Below are positions 42,216 through 51,655 of a DNA stretch of 64,000 nt, one piece after another; the first letter of the stretch is position 1, and each line of letters opens with the position of its first letter. This DNA is from Nocardioides sp. W7 (GTDB taxonomy: Bacteria > Actinomycetota > Actinomycetes > Propionibacteriales > Nocardioidaceae), in contig NZ_CP095078.1 in assembly GCF_022919075.1 (NCBI RefSeq), positions 1,178,001 to 1,242,000 on the forward strand, in the 5' to 3' direction. A program made the position numbers and the translations under genes. A model generated the notes under the pieces. It searched no databases and had not been told where the DNA came from. It was given only the letters and a program-made list of their open reading frames with translations.

Positions 42216-43711
42216 TCGCGGCCGCCCGGCCGGGATCGGCGGTGCGCGTCGCGGCCGTCGACCTCGGCGCGACCAGCGGTCGCATCATGGCCGGCCGGGT
42301 CGGCCCCCGCTCGCTGCACCTGGAGGAGCTGCACCGCTTCCCCAACGGCGGGGTGCGCGCCAACGGCTCGCTCTTCTGGGACGTGCTCGGCATCCACCGC
42401 GAGGTGCTGGCCGGCGTCCGCGAGGTGGCCCGCACCGGGCCGCTGCACGGCATCGGGATCGACTCGTGGGCGGTCGACTACGGCCTGCTCGACCGGGACG
42501 GCAACCTGCTCGGCAGCCCCTACAGCCACCGCGACTCCCGCACCGACGGAGTCTCGGCGCGGGTGCTGGAGAAGGTCGGCGCCGACGAGCTGTACGCCAC
42601 GACCGGGCTGCAGAACCTGCCGTTCAACACGATCTACCAGCTCGCGGCCGCTCAGGGCACCGCGGCGCTGGAGTCGGCCCAGCAGCTGCTCCTGCTGCCG
42701 GACCTGCTCGGCTACTGGCTCACCGGCAAGATCGGCGCGGAGCGCACCAACGCCTCGACCACGGGCCTGTACGACGTGCGGACCCGCGAGTGGGCGGTCG
42801 ACCTCGCCAAGCGGGTGGGCCTGCCGTGGGCGATCCTGCCGCCGCTGCGCGAGCCCGGCGACGTGATCGGGCCGGTGCTCGGCGAGGTGGCCGAGCAGCT
42901 GGGCGTCGACGCCGACGTACCCGTCGTCGCCGTGGGCTCCCACGACACCGCCTCGGCGGTCGTCGGGGTGCCGGCCGTGGAGGACGACTTCGCCTACATC
43001 TCCTCGGGCACCTGGTCGCTGGTCGGCCTGGAGCTGGAGAGGCCGGTGCTGTCGGAGGCCGCGCGGCTGGCCGACTTCACCAACGAGGGCGGCGTCGACG
43101 GCACGGTCCGGTTCCTGAAGAACGTGACGGGCCTGTGGGTGCTCTCCGAGTGCCTGCGCACTTGGTCGCACGAGCGGATCCGCGAGGCGAGCCTCGCGGC
43201 CGTGCTCGAAGGTGCCGACGAGGCGCCGCCGCTGCGCACGGTCGTCGACATCAACGACCCGCGGCTGCTGCCCCCCGGCACGGGTTCGATCGACGGCATG
43301 CCGTCGCGGATCCAGCAGCTGGCCGAGGAGGCGGGGGAGCCGATCCCGCGCACCCCCGTCGCCATCGCCCGCACGGTGCTCGACAGCCTCGCCCTGGCCT
43401 ACCGCAAGCACCTGCGCACGGCCGCCGAGCTCGCCGGTCGGTCCCCGTCGGTGATCCACATCGTGGGCGGCGGCTCGCAGAACCACCTGCTCTGCCAGCT
43501 CACCGCCGACGCGGCCGGGATCCCCGTCCTGGCCGGTCCGTCGGAGGCGGCCGCGCTCGGGAACGTGCTCGTCCAGGCCCGCACGCTGGGTGCGCCGCTG
43601 CGCGACCTGGCGGCGATGCGGGACCTGGTGCGTCGTACCCACGAGCTGCACCGTTTCGAGCCCCGTCCCGGCACCGACTGGGACGCCGCGGAGGCCCGCG
43701 CGTCCCGCTGA
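42212..43711 (+). CDS. rhaB: L-rhamnulokinase
   Basis: A 499-residue FGGY-family kinase phosphorylating L-rhamnulose at O1. N-terminal phosphate-binding AAVDLGATSGRIMAG (about 13-27), substrate-side GIDSWAVDYGLLD (about 83-95), the central SHDTASAV and the C-terminal IHIVGGGSQNHLLCQ are all present. ATG at 42212 overlaps the rhaEW stop (ATGA), placing it in the catabolic operon. The length fits the family. Confidence 0.94.
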   Translation: MIAAARPGSAVRVAAVDLGATSGRIMAGRVGPRSLHLEELHRFPNGGVRANGSLFWDVLGIHREVLAGVREVARTGPLHGIGIDSWAVDYGLLDRDGNLLGSPYSHRDSRTDGVSARVLEKVGADELYATTGLQNLPFNTIYQLAAAQGTAALESAQQLLLLPDLLGYWLTGKIGAERTNASTTGLYDVRTREWAVDLAKRVGLPWAILPPLREPGDVIGPVLGEVAEQLGVDADVPVVAVGSHDTASAVVGVPAVEDDFAYISSGTWSLVGLELERPVLSEAARLADFTNEGGVDGTVRFLKNVTGLWVLSECLRTWSHERIREASLAAVLEGADEAPPLRTVVDINDPRLLPPGTGSIDGMPSRIQQLAEEAGEPIPRTPVAIARTVLDSLALAYRKHLRTAAELAGRSPSVIHIVGGGSQNHLLCQLTADAAGIPVLAGPSEAAALGNVLVQARTLGAPLRDLAAMRDLVRRTHELHRFEPRPGTDWDAAEARASR

Positions 43712-43763
43712 TCCACCCCGCACCACCCTCGGCTGAACTCACCCTCCACTCTCGGGAGCCCAG

Positions 43764-46748
43764 ATGAACGACGTCCGACCGACCCCTCATCCCCTTCGTC
43801 GGCGGACGCTGTTCGGAGGAGCCGCCGCCGGCCTCGGTCTCGCAGCCGTGGCCGGCGCGGCTCCGGCGGGCGCCCACGGTCGCGGCCGGACCGGTGCCAA
43901 GGACCTGCTGCGGTCCTTCGCCCGGCCCGGCACCGCGACCGCGGCGGGCTTCCGGTGGTGGTGGCCCAACGGGCTGGTCGACCCGCGGGAGGTCGAGCGC
44001 GAGGTCGACCAGGTCGCCGACGCGGGCTTCGGCGTGCTGGAGATCGCGGACGTCACGCACAGCCTGAACGCCCGCGGGATCGAGATGGACCTCGCGCAGC
44101 ACGGGTGGGGCACGCCGTCGTGGGTGCGCGGCGTCAAGGCCGCCCTCGCCCGCGGCGCCCGTCGCGACGTCCGCATCGACATCACGGTCGGGCCCTCGTG
44201 GCCCGCCGCGGTCCCCACCGTCACCCCCGACGACGACGCCGCCTGCACCGAGCTGGCCCACGGCCAGACCACGCTCGCCGCGGGGGCGACGTACGACGAC
44301 GTCGTGCCCGCGCCCGTCATCGCCGCCGCAGCGACCAGCACCCGCCGCGAGCTGGTCGCCGTGCAGGCCTACCGCGACCTCGGCACGGTCAAGGCGATCA
44401 CCACGCTCGACCCGGCCTCGCGCGTCGACCTCACCGACCGGGTCCGCGACGGCCGGCTGACCTGGACGGCCCCGGCCGACGGCGCCTGGGTGCTGCTGTC
44501 GTACTGGCGCCGCGGCTCCGCGCAGGAGCCCGAGGCGGGGCCGCACACCGACCCGCCGTCGTACGTCGTCGACCACTTCAGCGCCGCCGGCTCCGCCGCC
44601 GTCGTCGACCTGTGGGAGGACCGGATCCTCGACCGCGAGCTGCGCCGGCTGCTGAGGAAGGCCGGCGGCCACCTCTTCGAGGACTCCCTCGAGATCGAGA
44701 CCGACGCGACCATCTGGACGCCGCTGATGCTCGCCGAGTTCGAGCAGCGGGCCGGCTACGACCTGCTGCCGTTCCTGCCGGTCGTCGTCGAGGCGCACGA
44801 GAAGTACCTCTTCGCCTTCGACGCCGTCACCACCACCCGGGTCCGCGACGACTTCAACCAGGTGCTGAGCGACCTCTACCGCGACCACCACCTGCTGCCG
44901 ATCCAGCGCTTCGCGCGCTCGCTCGGGATGGGCCTGCGCGTGCAGCCGTACGGACTGGAGACCGACACCGTCGAGCACGCCGCGCTGCTCGACGTGCCGG
45001 AGACCGAGTCGCTCGGCTTCAAGAACCTGGACGACTACCGGGTGATGTCCGGGGGCCGCGACCTCGCCGGCCACACGCTCCTGTCCTGCGAGGCCGCCTG
45101 CTACAACGGCGCCGCCTACAACACGACCTGGGACCGCGCGCTCCAGACGCTGAACAGCATCTTCGCGGCCGGCGTGAACCAGTGCGTGCTGCACGGCTTC
45201 GCGTACGCCGACGCCCCGGATGTCACCTGGCCCGGCTTCGCCGCCTTCTCGCCGTACTACAACGGGGCGATCGGGTACGGCGAGGCCTGGGGCCCGCGGA
45301 CCCCTCAGTGGCGGCACATGCCCGACATCGCCGGCTACCTCGCCCGCACGCAGCTGGTCCTGCAGACCGGCACCCCGAAGCACGACATCGTCTTCCTGCG
45401 CCAGAAGGGCTGGACCTCCACCGGCATCGGCGCGCCCTGGGCGACCAACGTCGGCATCCCGACCGGCTGGACGCACTCGTTCGCCACGCCGGCGCTGCTC
45501 GACCTGCCGCTGGCGCGGGTGCAGGGCGGGCGGTTCGCGCCGGACGGGCCGGCGTACCAGGTCATGGTGATCGGCCCGGACCAGTTCCGCGGTGCCGAGC
45601 GGACGATGGCCGTGGCCACCGCCCGGAAGGTGCTGTCGCTCGGTCGGGCGGGTCTGCCGGTCGTGCTGCTCGGTGACTGGTCCACGGTGGAGCCGGTGGG
45701 CCTGGCGCAGCCGGGGGAGACCGCGACGCTGCGCTCCCTGCTGGCCGCGCTCGCGGCGCTGCCGACCACTCGCTCCGTGCTGACGGACGTCGAGCTGCCG
45801 ACCGCCTTCGCCGCGCTCGGCGTCACGCCCGCCGTGACGCACGAGACCTCGACCGTCATGCACCTGCGCCGCGTCGAGGGCGACACCGACCTCTACTACC
45901 TGGCCAACGCCAAGCACGCGGAGAACCGCAAGCTGGTCCGGGTGACCCAGGACGTCTGGCTCTCCGCCACCGACCGCTCGTCGGTGCCCTACCTGCTCGA
46001 CGCGTGGACCGGCACGGTCACGCCGGTCGCGGCCTACGAGCGGGACGGCGATCGCGTGCGGGTCACCGTCGACCTGCTGCCCGGCCAGTCGACCGTGGTC
46101 GCGCTGACGGCTCCTGCCCGAGGCGACCGCACCCCGGCGGTCGTCGCGTCGACCGGCACGGTCCGCCGGGACGGATCACGGGTGGTCCTGCGGGCGACCG
46201 CGGCGGGCGCGCACAGCGTCACGCTGGCGTCGGGACGGGTGGTGCGTACCTCGGTCGATCGCGTCCGCGAGCCCGTCGTACCCGCGTCGTGGGAGCTCGC
46301 CCTCGAGGACTGGCAGCCCGGGTCGACCGCGTCGACCACGGTGCGGCCGGTCCGTCGGACGACCCTCACGACGCTGGCGCCCTGGTCGCAGCTCCCGGGC
46401 CTCGAGGACGTCTCCGGGGTCGGCCGCTATCGCACCGTCCTCGACCTCGGCCGCGACTGGACCGACGACGACGGCGCGCTGCTGGAGCTCGGGGAGGTCA
46501 ACGACACCTTCCGGGTCACGGTCAACGGCGACCGGCTGCCGCCGTGCGACGTGCTCGGGACGACCGTCGACCTCGGCCGCCGGCTGCGCCGGGGCCGCAA
46601 CGTCATCGAGGTCGAGGTGGCCTCCACGCTGCTGAACCGGCTGCGCACGGTCACCCCCGAGGTGTACGGCGTCGCCGCCCGCCAGGCGTACGGGCTGGTC
46701 GGTCCGGTCCGGCTGGTGCCGTACGCCGAGCGGTCGCTGCGGGTCTGA
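43764..46748 (+). CDS. GH106-type alpha-L-rhamnosidase, Tat-exported
   Basis: A 994-residue exported glycoside hydrolase. The N-terminus HPLRRRTLFGGAAAGLGLAAVAGA is a twin-arginine signal. The catalytic region begins with GFRWWWPNGLVDPREVEREV and contains EDSLEIETDATIW, LSCEAACYNGAAYN and YYNGAIGYGEAWGPR, which match GH106 rhamnosidases; E in LSCEAACY is a plausible catalytic residue. A C-terminal jelly-roll module (WELALEDWQPGS to LRTVTPEVYGV) resembles the galactose-binding-like domain of the family. It follows rhaB by 52 bp and should release rhamnose outside the cell. The linkage specificity is unknown. Confidence 0.87.
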   Translation: MNDVRPTPHPLRRRTLFGGAAAGLGLAAVAGAAPAGAHGRGRTGAKDLLRSFARPGTATAAGFRWWWPNGLVDPREVEREVDQVADAGFGVLEIADVTHSLNARGIEMDLAQHGWGTPSWVRGVKAALARGARRDVRIDITVGPSWPAAVPTVTPDDDAACTELAHGQTTLAAGATYDDVVPAPVIAAAATSTRRELVAVQAYRDLGTVKAITTLDPASRVDLTDRVRDGRLTWTAPADGAWVLLSYWRRGSAQEPEAGPHTDPPSYVVDHFSAAGSAAVVDLWEDRILDRELRRLLRKAGGHLFEDSLEIETDATIWTPLMLAEFEQRAGYDLLPFLPVVVEAHEKYLFAFDAVTTTRVRDDFNQVLSDLYRDHHLLPIQRFARSLGMGLRVQPYGLETDTVEHAALLDVPETESLGFKNLDDYRVMSGGRDLAGHTLLSCEAACYNGAAYNTTWDRALQTLNSIFAAGVNQCVLHGFAYADAPDVTWPGFAAFSPYYNGAIGYGEAWGPRTPQWRHMPDIAGYLARTQLVLQTGTPKHDIVFLRQKGWTSTGIGAPWATNVGIPTGWTHSFATPALLDLPLARVQGGRFAPDGPAYQVMVIGPDQFRGAERTMAVATARKVLSLGRAGLPVVLLGDWSTVEPVGLAQPGETATLRSLLAALAALPTTRSVLTDVELPTAFAALGVTPAVTHETSTVMHLRRVEGDTDLYYLANAKHAENRKLVRVTQDVWLSATDRSSVPYLLDAWTGTVTPVAAYERDGDRVRVTVDLLPGQSTVVALTAPARGDRTPAVVASTGTVRRDGSRVVLRATAAGAHSVTLASGRVVRTSVDRVREPVVPASWELALEDWQPGSTASTTVRPVRRTTLTTLAPWSQLPGLEDVSGVGRYRTVLDLGRDWTDDDGALLELGEVNDTFRVTVNGDRLPPCDVLGTTVDLGRRLRRGRNVIEVEVASTLLNRLRTVTPEVYGVAARQAYGLVGPVRLVPYAERSLRV

Positions 46749-46754
46749 GGGACC

Positions 46755-46991
46755 TCAGTCCTCGGGGAGGTCGGCGAAGGCCCGCTTGGTGTCGTTGTAC
46801 CAGCCCATCGACTTCTTGGGGTGCCGCCAGCGGCTCTTCATGGCGTTGCGGGCCTCCTGGTGGGTGGCGTCGCCGGCCTTCTCCCTCTCCTTGAGGTGGC
46901 GGTCCTGGGCGTTGATGACGTCGTCGGCGCTCTCCCCGTGGTGCCCGAGGTCGCAGGGCCCTCCGAGGGCTCGGCAGGTCATGGTCTTCAT
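46755..46991 (-). CDS. DUF1059-family small protein
   Basis: A 78-residue protein starting MKTMTCRALGGPCDLGHHGESADDV, the signature of the DUF1059 family of small Cys- and His-containing proteins with no assigned function. The C-terminal part is rich in basic residues (KSRWRHPKKSMGWYND). GGAGACACC precedes the ATG at 46991. It ends 6 bp from the GH106 stop on the opposite strand and is followed upstream by the SigJ-like gene on the same strand. Confidence 0.8.
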   Translation of the reverse strand: MKTMTCRALGGPCDLGHHGESADDVINAQDRHLKEREKAGDATHQEARNAMKSRWRHPKKSMGWYNDTKRAFADLPED

Positions 46992-47063
46992 GGTGTCTCC
47001 TTCTTCGGATGTGGTTGCTGCTTCTGAGGTGCTGACGATCGGGACGTGCAGGGTGTGACCGGG

Positions 47064-47900
47064 TCAGCCGCGCGGCCGCCCGCCGTCGCGCCGTACGACC
47101 TGCGCGAGCAGCTCGGGCGCGGCTCGGAAGGTGATGCCCTGCACGAGTCCGTCGCCGACGGTGAAGTCGAAGAGGACCTTGGCCGCGCCGAGGTGGAACC
47201 AGGCGGACCCGGGCCGGTCGCCGACGAAGACCGGGAGCGCGGAGGTGGCGCTGCCGTTGAAGAACGTCGCCACCTCGTCGCGGCCGTCGAGCTGCCGGGG
47301 GGTGCCGACCAGGACGGCGGCGTCGTCGGCCGTCACGGCGGCATCCGGGGCGAGGAGGCGCAGCAGCTGCTCGAAGTCGCCGTTCCGGGCCGCGGCCATG
47401 AACGCGTCGACCACCTCCCAGTCGGCGAGCCGGTCCTCGGGATGCGGCTGGGTGACCTTGGCCCGGGCCCGGGAGGCCAGCTTGCGCGCGGCCACCGGAG
47501 TCGTGTCGAGGAGCGCCGCGATCGTCGGGAACTCGAAGCCGAAGCTGTCGTGGAGCACGAAGGCGATGCGCTCGCGCGGGGCGAGCCGGTCCAGCACGAC
47601 GTTCAGGGCGAGACCGACCGTATCGGCGAGTGCCACGTCGTCCGCGGGATCGGCGACCGTCTCCTCGGGCTCGACCTCCTCCACGGGGACAGGGGTCCGC
47701 GAGCGCAGCCGGTCGAGGCAGAGCCGGGTGGTCACGGTCGTCAGCCAAGCCGGCAGGCTGTCGATCTCGGCGTCCGTCCCGTGCAGCCGCAGCCACGCCT
47801 GCTGCACGACGTCCTCGGCCTCGGCGTGGTCGCCGAGCACCCGGCTCGCGATCCCCACCAGGCGCGGTCGCTCGGCCTCGAAGATGTCTGTCTGGTCCAC
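47064..47900 (-). CDS. SigJ-like ECF sigma factor with SnoaL-like C-terminal domain
   Basis: A sigma factor of about 278 residues: region 2 (FEAERPRLVGIASRVLGDHAEAEDVVQQAWLR), region 4 (LAPRERIAFVLHDSFGFEFPTIAALLDTTP) and an extra domain of about 110 residues (VVDAFMAAARNGDFEQLLRLLAPD to LFDFTVGDGLV). The latter resembles the SnoaL/NTF2 fold of the ECF41/SigJ group. In that group the C-terminal domain modulates sigma activity in place of an anti-sigma factor. The start is uncertain among GTG codons at 47900, 47909 and 47930; 47900 gives the best distance to GGAAGG. Confidence 0.88.
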   Translation of the reverse strand: MDQTDIFEAERPRLVGIASRVLGDHAEAEDVVQQAWLRLHGTDAEIDSLPAWLTTVTTRLCLDRLRSRTPVPVEEVEPEETVADPADDVALADTVGLALNVVLDRLAPRERIAFVLHDSFGFEFPTIAALLDTTPVAARKLASRARAKVTQPHPEDRLADWEVVDAFMAAARNGDFEQLLRLLAPDAAVTADDAAVLVGTPRQLDGRDEVATFFNGSATSALPVFVGDRPGSAWFHLGAAKVLFDFTVGDGLVQGITFRAAPELLAQVVRRDGGRPRG

Positions 47901-47997
47901 GGTCTCCACCCTTCCATCCCTGCGTCTCACCCTGCTGACGACTGAGCGGGAGGGAGTGTGACCGCGTCTCCTCGACGACCTCGGCCCGGGCGGGGCG

Positions 47998-48684
47998 CTA
48001 CGGCGCGAGCAGCCGCCGAGCCGAGTGGATGTGCGCCTCCATCAGCTCCGCCGCGCGGACCTGGTCGCCGGCGGCGATGGCGTCGTGGATCGCCCGGTGC
48101 TCGGCACACAGCCGGGTGCGGACCTCGGGCCACCGCTCGCCGAGCTGCTCGAGCTCGCGCAGGATGGGCAGCCGCATCGCCTCGCGGATCGCGATCGTCA
48201 TGTCGGCGACCAGACGGTTGCCGCCGGCCTCGGCGATCGCGATGTGGAAGGCCGTGTCGAGGTCGTTGAACTCGTGCCGGTCCGGCTCGCCCGACATCGC
48301 CTCGAGGGGTTCGGCGACCGCGGCCAGCGCCTCGGCCGAGGCGTGCGCGGCGGCCAACCCGGCGCTGGAGCGCTCCAGCATCACCCGGGCGGCGACCACG
48401 TCGTCCATCGCGAAGTTGGCCAGCGCGACGTGCAGGCGCAGCACCCGGGTCAGGGCCTCCGACGGCAGCGCGGAGACGACGGTGCCGGCGTCCGGGCCCG
48501 AGCCGACCCCGGAGCGTACGACGCCCTGCGCCTCCAGGGTCCGCATCGCCTCCCGGACCGCGGCCCGCGACACCTGCAGCTGCACGGCGAGGTCACGCTC
48601 GGCGGGCAGCCGGTCCCCGACCTTGAGGGTGCCGGCCAGGATCTGCCCCTCGACCCGCTCCACGACCTGCTTGTAGGCGCGCAC
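47998..48684 (-). CDS. lldR: FadR-family regulator of lactate utilisation (LldR-like)
   Basis: A 228-residue GntR/FadR regulator with winged helix LPAERDLAVQLQVSRAAVREAMRTL and an FCD domain containing FNDLDTAFHIAIAEAGGNRLV and EHRAIHDAIAAGDQVRA. It is divergent from lutABC. A perfect 19-bp palindrome overlaps the lut transcription start. L-lactate is the expected inducer. GTG at 48684 has AGGAG about 8 nt upstream. The name is assigned from family and position. Confidence 0.87.
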   Translation of the reverse strand: MRAYKQVVERVEGQILAGTLKVGDRLPAERDLAVQLQVSRAAVREAMRTLEAQGVVRSGVGSGPDAGTVVSALPSEALTRVLRLHVALANFAMDDVVAARVMLERSSAGLAAAHASAEALAAVAEPLEAMSGEPDRHEFNDLDTAFHIAIAEAGGNRLVADMTIAIREAMRLPILRELEQLGERWPEVRTRLCAEHRAIHDAIAAGDQVRAAELMEAHIHSARRLLAP

Positions 48685-48720
48685 CCCGGTCTCCTCGCGA
48701 CGCTCGTCGTACGCCGGTGT

Positions 48721-48750
48721 TTGACGGCGCAGCGGGCCCCAGCCTATCGT
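48721..48750 (+). promoter_or_regulatory. Promoter of lutABC
   Basis: TTGACG (48721-48726) and TATCGT (48745-48750), with an 18-bp spacer, form a good sigma-70-type promoter. The predicted start at about 48757 falls at the left end of the palindromic operator. Confidence 0.7.
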
Positions 48751-48755
48751 CGGAA

Positions 48756-48774
48756 CCTGTGGTCAGACCACAGG
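48756..48774. promoter_or_regulatory. Perfect palindromic operator for LldR
   Basis: CCTGTGGTCAGACCACAGG is a perfect 19-bp palindrome centred on A48765. The GGTC-A-GACC core fits the TGGTNNNACCA-like pattern of FadR-subfamily operators. It overlaps the +1 region of the lut promoter. Confidence 0.8.
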
Positions 48775-48802
48775 ATGCCCCAAGTTCTGGAGGAGAGGTC
48801 GG

Positions 48803-49543
48803 ATGCGCGTCGCGTTGATGGTCACCTGCGTCAACGACGCGATGTTCCCCGAGACGGGGAAGGCCGTCGTGACCCTGCTGCGCCGGCTCGGGGTGGACGT
48901 GGAGTTCCCGGCCGCACAGACCTGCTGCGCCCAGCCGATGGTCAACACCGGCTACCTCGACGAGGCGGTGCCGGTGGTGCGCACCTTCGTCGACGCGTTC
49001 GAGGGGTACGACGCCATCGTCACGCCGTCCGGCTCGTGCGCCGGCTCGGCCCGGCACCAGCACGGGATCGTCGCCCGGAGATCGGGTGACCCGGCCCTGG
49101 TCGCCGCCGTCGCCGAGACCGCGCCGAAGACCTACGAGCTGACCGAGTTCCTCGTCGACGTCCTGGGCGTCACCGACGTGGGCGCGTACTTCCCGCACCG
49201 GGTGACCTACCACCCGACCTGCCACTCGCTGCGGATGCTCGGCGTCGGCGACCGGCCCCGACGGCTGCTGGAGCAGGTGCGCGGGATCCGGCTGGCCGAC
49301 CTGCCGGCGGCCGAGGAGTGCTGCGGCTTCGGCGGCACCTTCGCCGTGAAGAATGCCGACACCTCGATCGCGATGGGCGCCGACAAGGCCCGCCACGTCC
49401 GCGAGACCGGCGCCGAGGTGCTGGTCGCGGGCGACAACTCCTGCCTGATGCACATCGGCGGGGTGCTGTCGCGGGAGCGGTCCGGCGTACGCGTGATGCA
49501 CCTGGCCGAGATCCTGGCCTCGACCGAGGGAGCCTCCGCATGA
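48803..49543 (+). CDS. lutA: Lactate utilisation protein A, Fe-S/CCG-domain protein
   Basis: A 246-residue protein with two cysteine-rich CCG motifs: TCCAQPMVNTGY (about 35-46) and EECCGFGGTFAVK (about 172-184). These motifs ligate iron-sulfur or heterodisulfide-type centres in LutA/LldE. With LutB and LutC it forms the flavin-independent L-lactate dehydrogenase that delivers electrons to the respiratory chain. AGGAGAGG precedes the ATG. The stop overlaps lutB. Confidence 0.93.
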   Translation: MRVALMVTCVNDAMFPETGKAVVTLLRRLGVDVEFPAAQTCCAQPMVNTGYLDEAVPVVRTFVDAFEGYDAIVTPSGSCAGSARHQHGIVARRSGDPALVAAVAETAPKTYELTEFLVDVLGVTDVGAYFPHRVTYHPTCHSLRMLGVGDRPRRLLEQVRGIRLADLPAAEECCGFGGTFAVKNADTSIAMGADKARHVRETGAEVLVAGDNSCLMHIGGVLSRERSGVRVMHLAEILASTEGASA

Positions 49544-51042
49544 GCGGCACGTTCGTGGGCATGCCGGCCTTCCCGGAGGCGGCGCGCGCGGCGCTGGGCA
49601 ACACCCAGCTGCGGCACAACATGGCCCACGCCACCGGCGTCATCCGGGCCAAGCGACTGCGGCTGGTCGAGGAGGTCGAGGAGTCCATGCCGTCGGGCAG
49701 CGGGTGGGAGGACCTCCGGCTCGCCGGCGCCGGCGTCAAGGACCGCGCGCTGCGCGACCTGGAGAGCAACCTCGTGCAGCTCGAGGCCGCACTGACCGCG
49801 GCCGGCGCGACCGTGCACTGGGCGCGCGACGCGGCCGAGGCGAACGCCATCGTCGTCGCGGTGGCCAAGAAGCACGCGGTCGAGGAGGTCGTGAAGGTCA
49901 AGTCGATGGTCACCGCCGAGATCGGCCTCAACGAGGCCCTCGAGGCGGAGGGCATCAGTGCCTGGGAGACCGACCTCGCCGAGATCATCGTGCAGCTGGG
50001 CCACGACCTGCCGAGCCACATCCTGGTGCCGGCGATCCACCGCAACCGGGCCGAGATCCGCGAGATCTTCCTGCGTGAGATGGGCAAGGTCGGCCGGCCC
50101 GCCCCGGCCGACCTCACCGACGAGCCGGCCGCGCTGGCGGGGGCCGCGCGCGAGCACCTGCGCGAGAAGTTCCTGCGCGCCAAGGTCGCCGTCTCCGGCG
50201 CGAACTTCGCCGTCGCCGAGACCGGCACCCTGGTCGTCGTCGAGTCCGAGGGCAACGGCCGGATGTGCCTGACCCTGCCGGAGGTGCTCGTCTCCGTGGT
50301 CGGCATCGAGAAGGTCGTCCCCACCTGGGCCGAGCTGGACCCGCTGCTCCGGCTGCTGCCGCGCTCCTCCACCGGCGAGCGGATGAATCCGTACACGTCG
50401 ACCTGGACCGGTGTCACCCCCGGCGACGGACCTCAGGAGGTGCACGTCGTACTCCTCGACAACGGCCGCACCCGTGCGCTCGCCGACGACGTCGGCCGGC
50501 AGGCGCTGCGCTGCATCCGCTGCTCGGCCTGCCTCAACGTGTGCCCGGTCTACGAGCGCACCGGCGGGCACGCCTACGGCTCGGTCTACCCCGGCCCGAT
50601 CGGCGCGATCCTCAACCCCCTGCTGAAGGGCACCGGCGACGCACAGACCGACTCGCTGCCGTACGCCTCCTCGCTCTGCGGGGCCTGCTTCGAGGCCTGC
50701 CCGGTGCGCATCGACATCCCCGAGGTGCTGGTCCACCTGCGCGCGAAGGTCGTCGACGGGCACCGCGACGACGCCGTCCCGAAGCTGGAGGCGGTCGCGT
50801 TCAAGGGGGCGGCGTACGCCCTCGGCGACGCGCGGCGTCTCGCCTGGGCCGAGCGGGCGTCCGGCCTGGCCGGGCGGGTGATCGGCCGCTTCGGTCGTAC
50901 GACGCTGCCTGGCGGCCGACCGGCCGCCGGCCGGATCCCCGGGCCCGGCGCCGCGAAGTGGACCGGCGCGCGGGACCTGCCCGCGCCACCCGCGGAGTCC
51001 TTCCGCGCGTGGTGGAAGCGCACCGACGGAGGACGCCGATGA
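49540..51042 (+). CDS. lutB: Lactate utilisation protein B, 4Fe-4S LUD protein
   Basis: A 500-residue protein with an N-terminal LUD domain (VSGANFAVAETGTLVVVESEGNGR near 217-240). It has two ferredoxin-type 4Fe-4S motifs: CIRCSACLNVCPVY (about 327-340) and CGACFEACPVRID (about 380-392). It is the electron-transfer core of the LutABC lactate oxidation complex. ATG overlaps the lutA stop and TGA overlaps the lutC start. Confidence 0.94.
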   Translation: MSGTFVGMPAFPEAARAALGNTQLRHNMAHATGVIRAKRLRLVEEVEESMPSGSGWEDLRLAGAGVKDRALRDLESNLVQLEAALTAAGATVHWARDAAEANAIVVAVAKKHAVEEVVKVKSMVTAEIGLNEALEAEGISAWETDLAEIIVQLGHDLPSHILVPAIHRNRAEIREIFLREMGKVGRPAPADLTDEPAALAGAAREHLREKFLRAKVAVSGANFAVAETGTLVVVESEGNGRMCLTLPEVLVSVVGIEKVVPTWAELDPLLRLLPRSSTGERMNPYTSTWTGVTPGDGPQEVHVVLLDNGRTRALADDVGRQALRCIRCSACLNVCPVYERTGGHAYGSVYPGPIGAILNPLLKGTGDAQTDSLPYASSLCGACFEACPVRIDIPEVLVHLRAKVVDGHRDDAVPKLEAVAFKGAAYALGDARRLAWAERASGLAGRVIGRFGRTTLPGGRPAAGRIPGPGAAKWTGARDLPAPPAESFRAWWKRTDGGRR

Positions 51043-51638
51043 CCACCGCCCGCGAGGAGATCCTGGGCCGGGTCCGCGCCGCCCTGGCCGACGTGGAGCC
51101 CGACCGCGAGCCGGTCGAGTCGCCGCGGCTCGCCGTACGCCCGGCGGCGGAGGTCGTCGAGCTGTTCGCCGAGCGGGTCGCGGACTACCGCGCGATCGTG
51201 GAGCGCTGCACGCCCGCGGACCTCGCGTCGGTCGTCGCCGCCGCGGTGCCGTCCGGAGCGACGGTCGTCGTGCCCGCGGGCCTCTCGGTCGCCGTCGAGG
51301 GTGCGACCGTCGACGACGGCACCCTGAGCGCCCATGACCTCGACGCCATCGACGTGGTCGTCACCGATGCCCGGGTCGGCATCGCCGAGACCGGCACCAT
51401 CGTGCTCGACCACACCGCTGGCCAGGGCCGCCGCGCGATCACCCTGGTCCCGGACCGGCACGTGTGCATCGTCCGCGCCGACCAGGTGGTCGCCGACGTC
51501 CCCGACGCCGTCGTCGTCCTCGACCCCGCCCGCCCGCTGACCTGGATCAGTGGCCCGTCGGCCACCAGCGACATCGAGCTCGACCGGGTCGAGGGCGTCC
51601 ACGGCCCGCGCACCCTGCACGTGATCGTGGTCGCCTGA
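51039..51638 (+). CDS. lutC: Lactate utilisation protein C, LUD domain
   Basis: A 199-residue LUD-domain protein with VVVTDARVGIAETGTIVLDH, the LutC/YkgG signature, and the C-terminal SGPSATSDIELDRVEGVHGPRTLHV. It completes the lutABC operon. It ends 18 bp before a strong palindromic terminator. Confidence 0.93.
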   Translation: MTTAREEILGRVRAALADVEPDREPVESPRLAVRPAAEVVELFAERVADYRAIVERCTPADLASVVAAAVPSGATVVVPAGLSVAVEGATVDDGTLSAHDLDAIDVVVTDARVGIAETGTIVLDHTAGQGRRAITLVPDRHVCIVRADQVVADVPDAVVVLDPARPLTWISGPSATSDIELDRVEGVHGPRTLHVIVVA

Positions 51639-51655
51639 GGGCCCACCCGGTCGCC

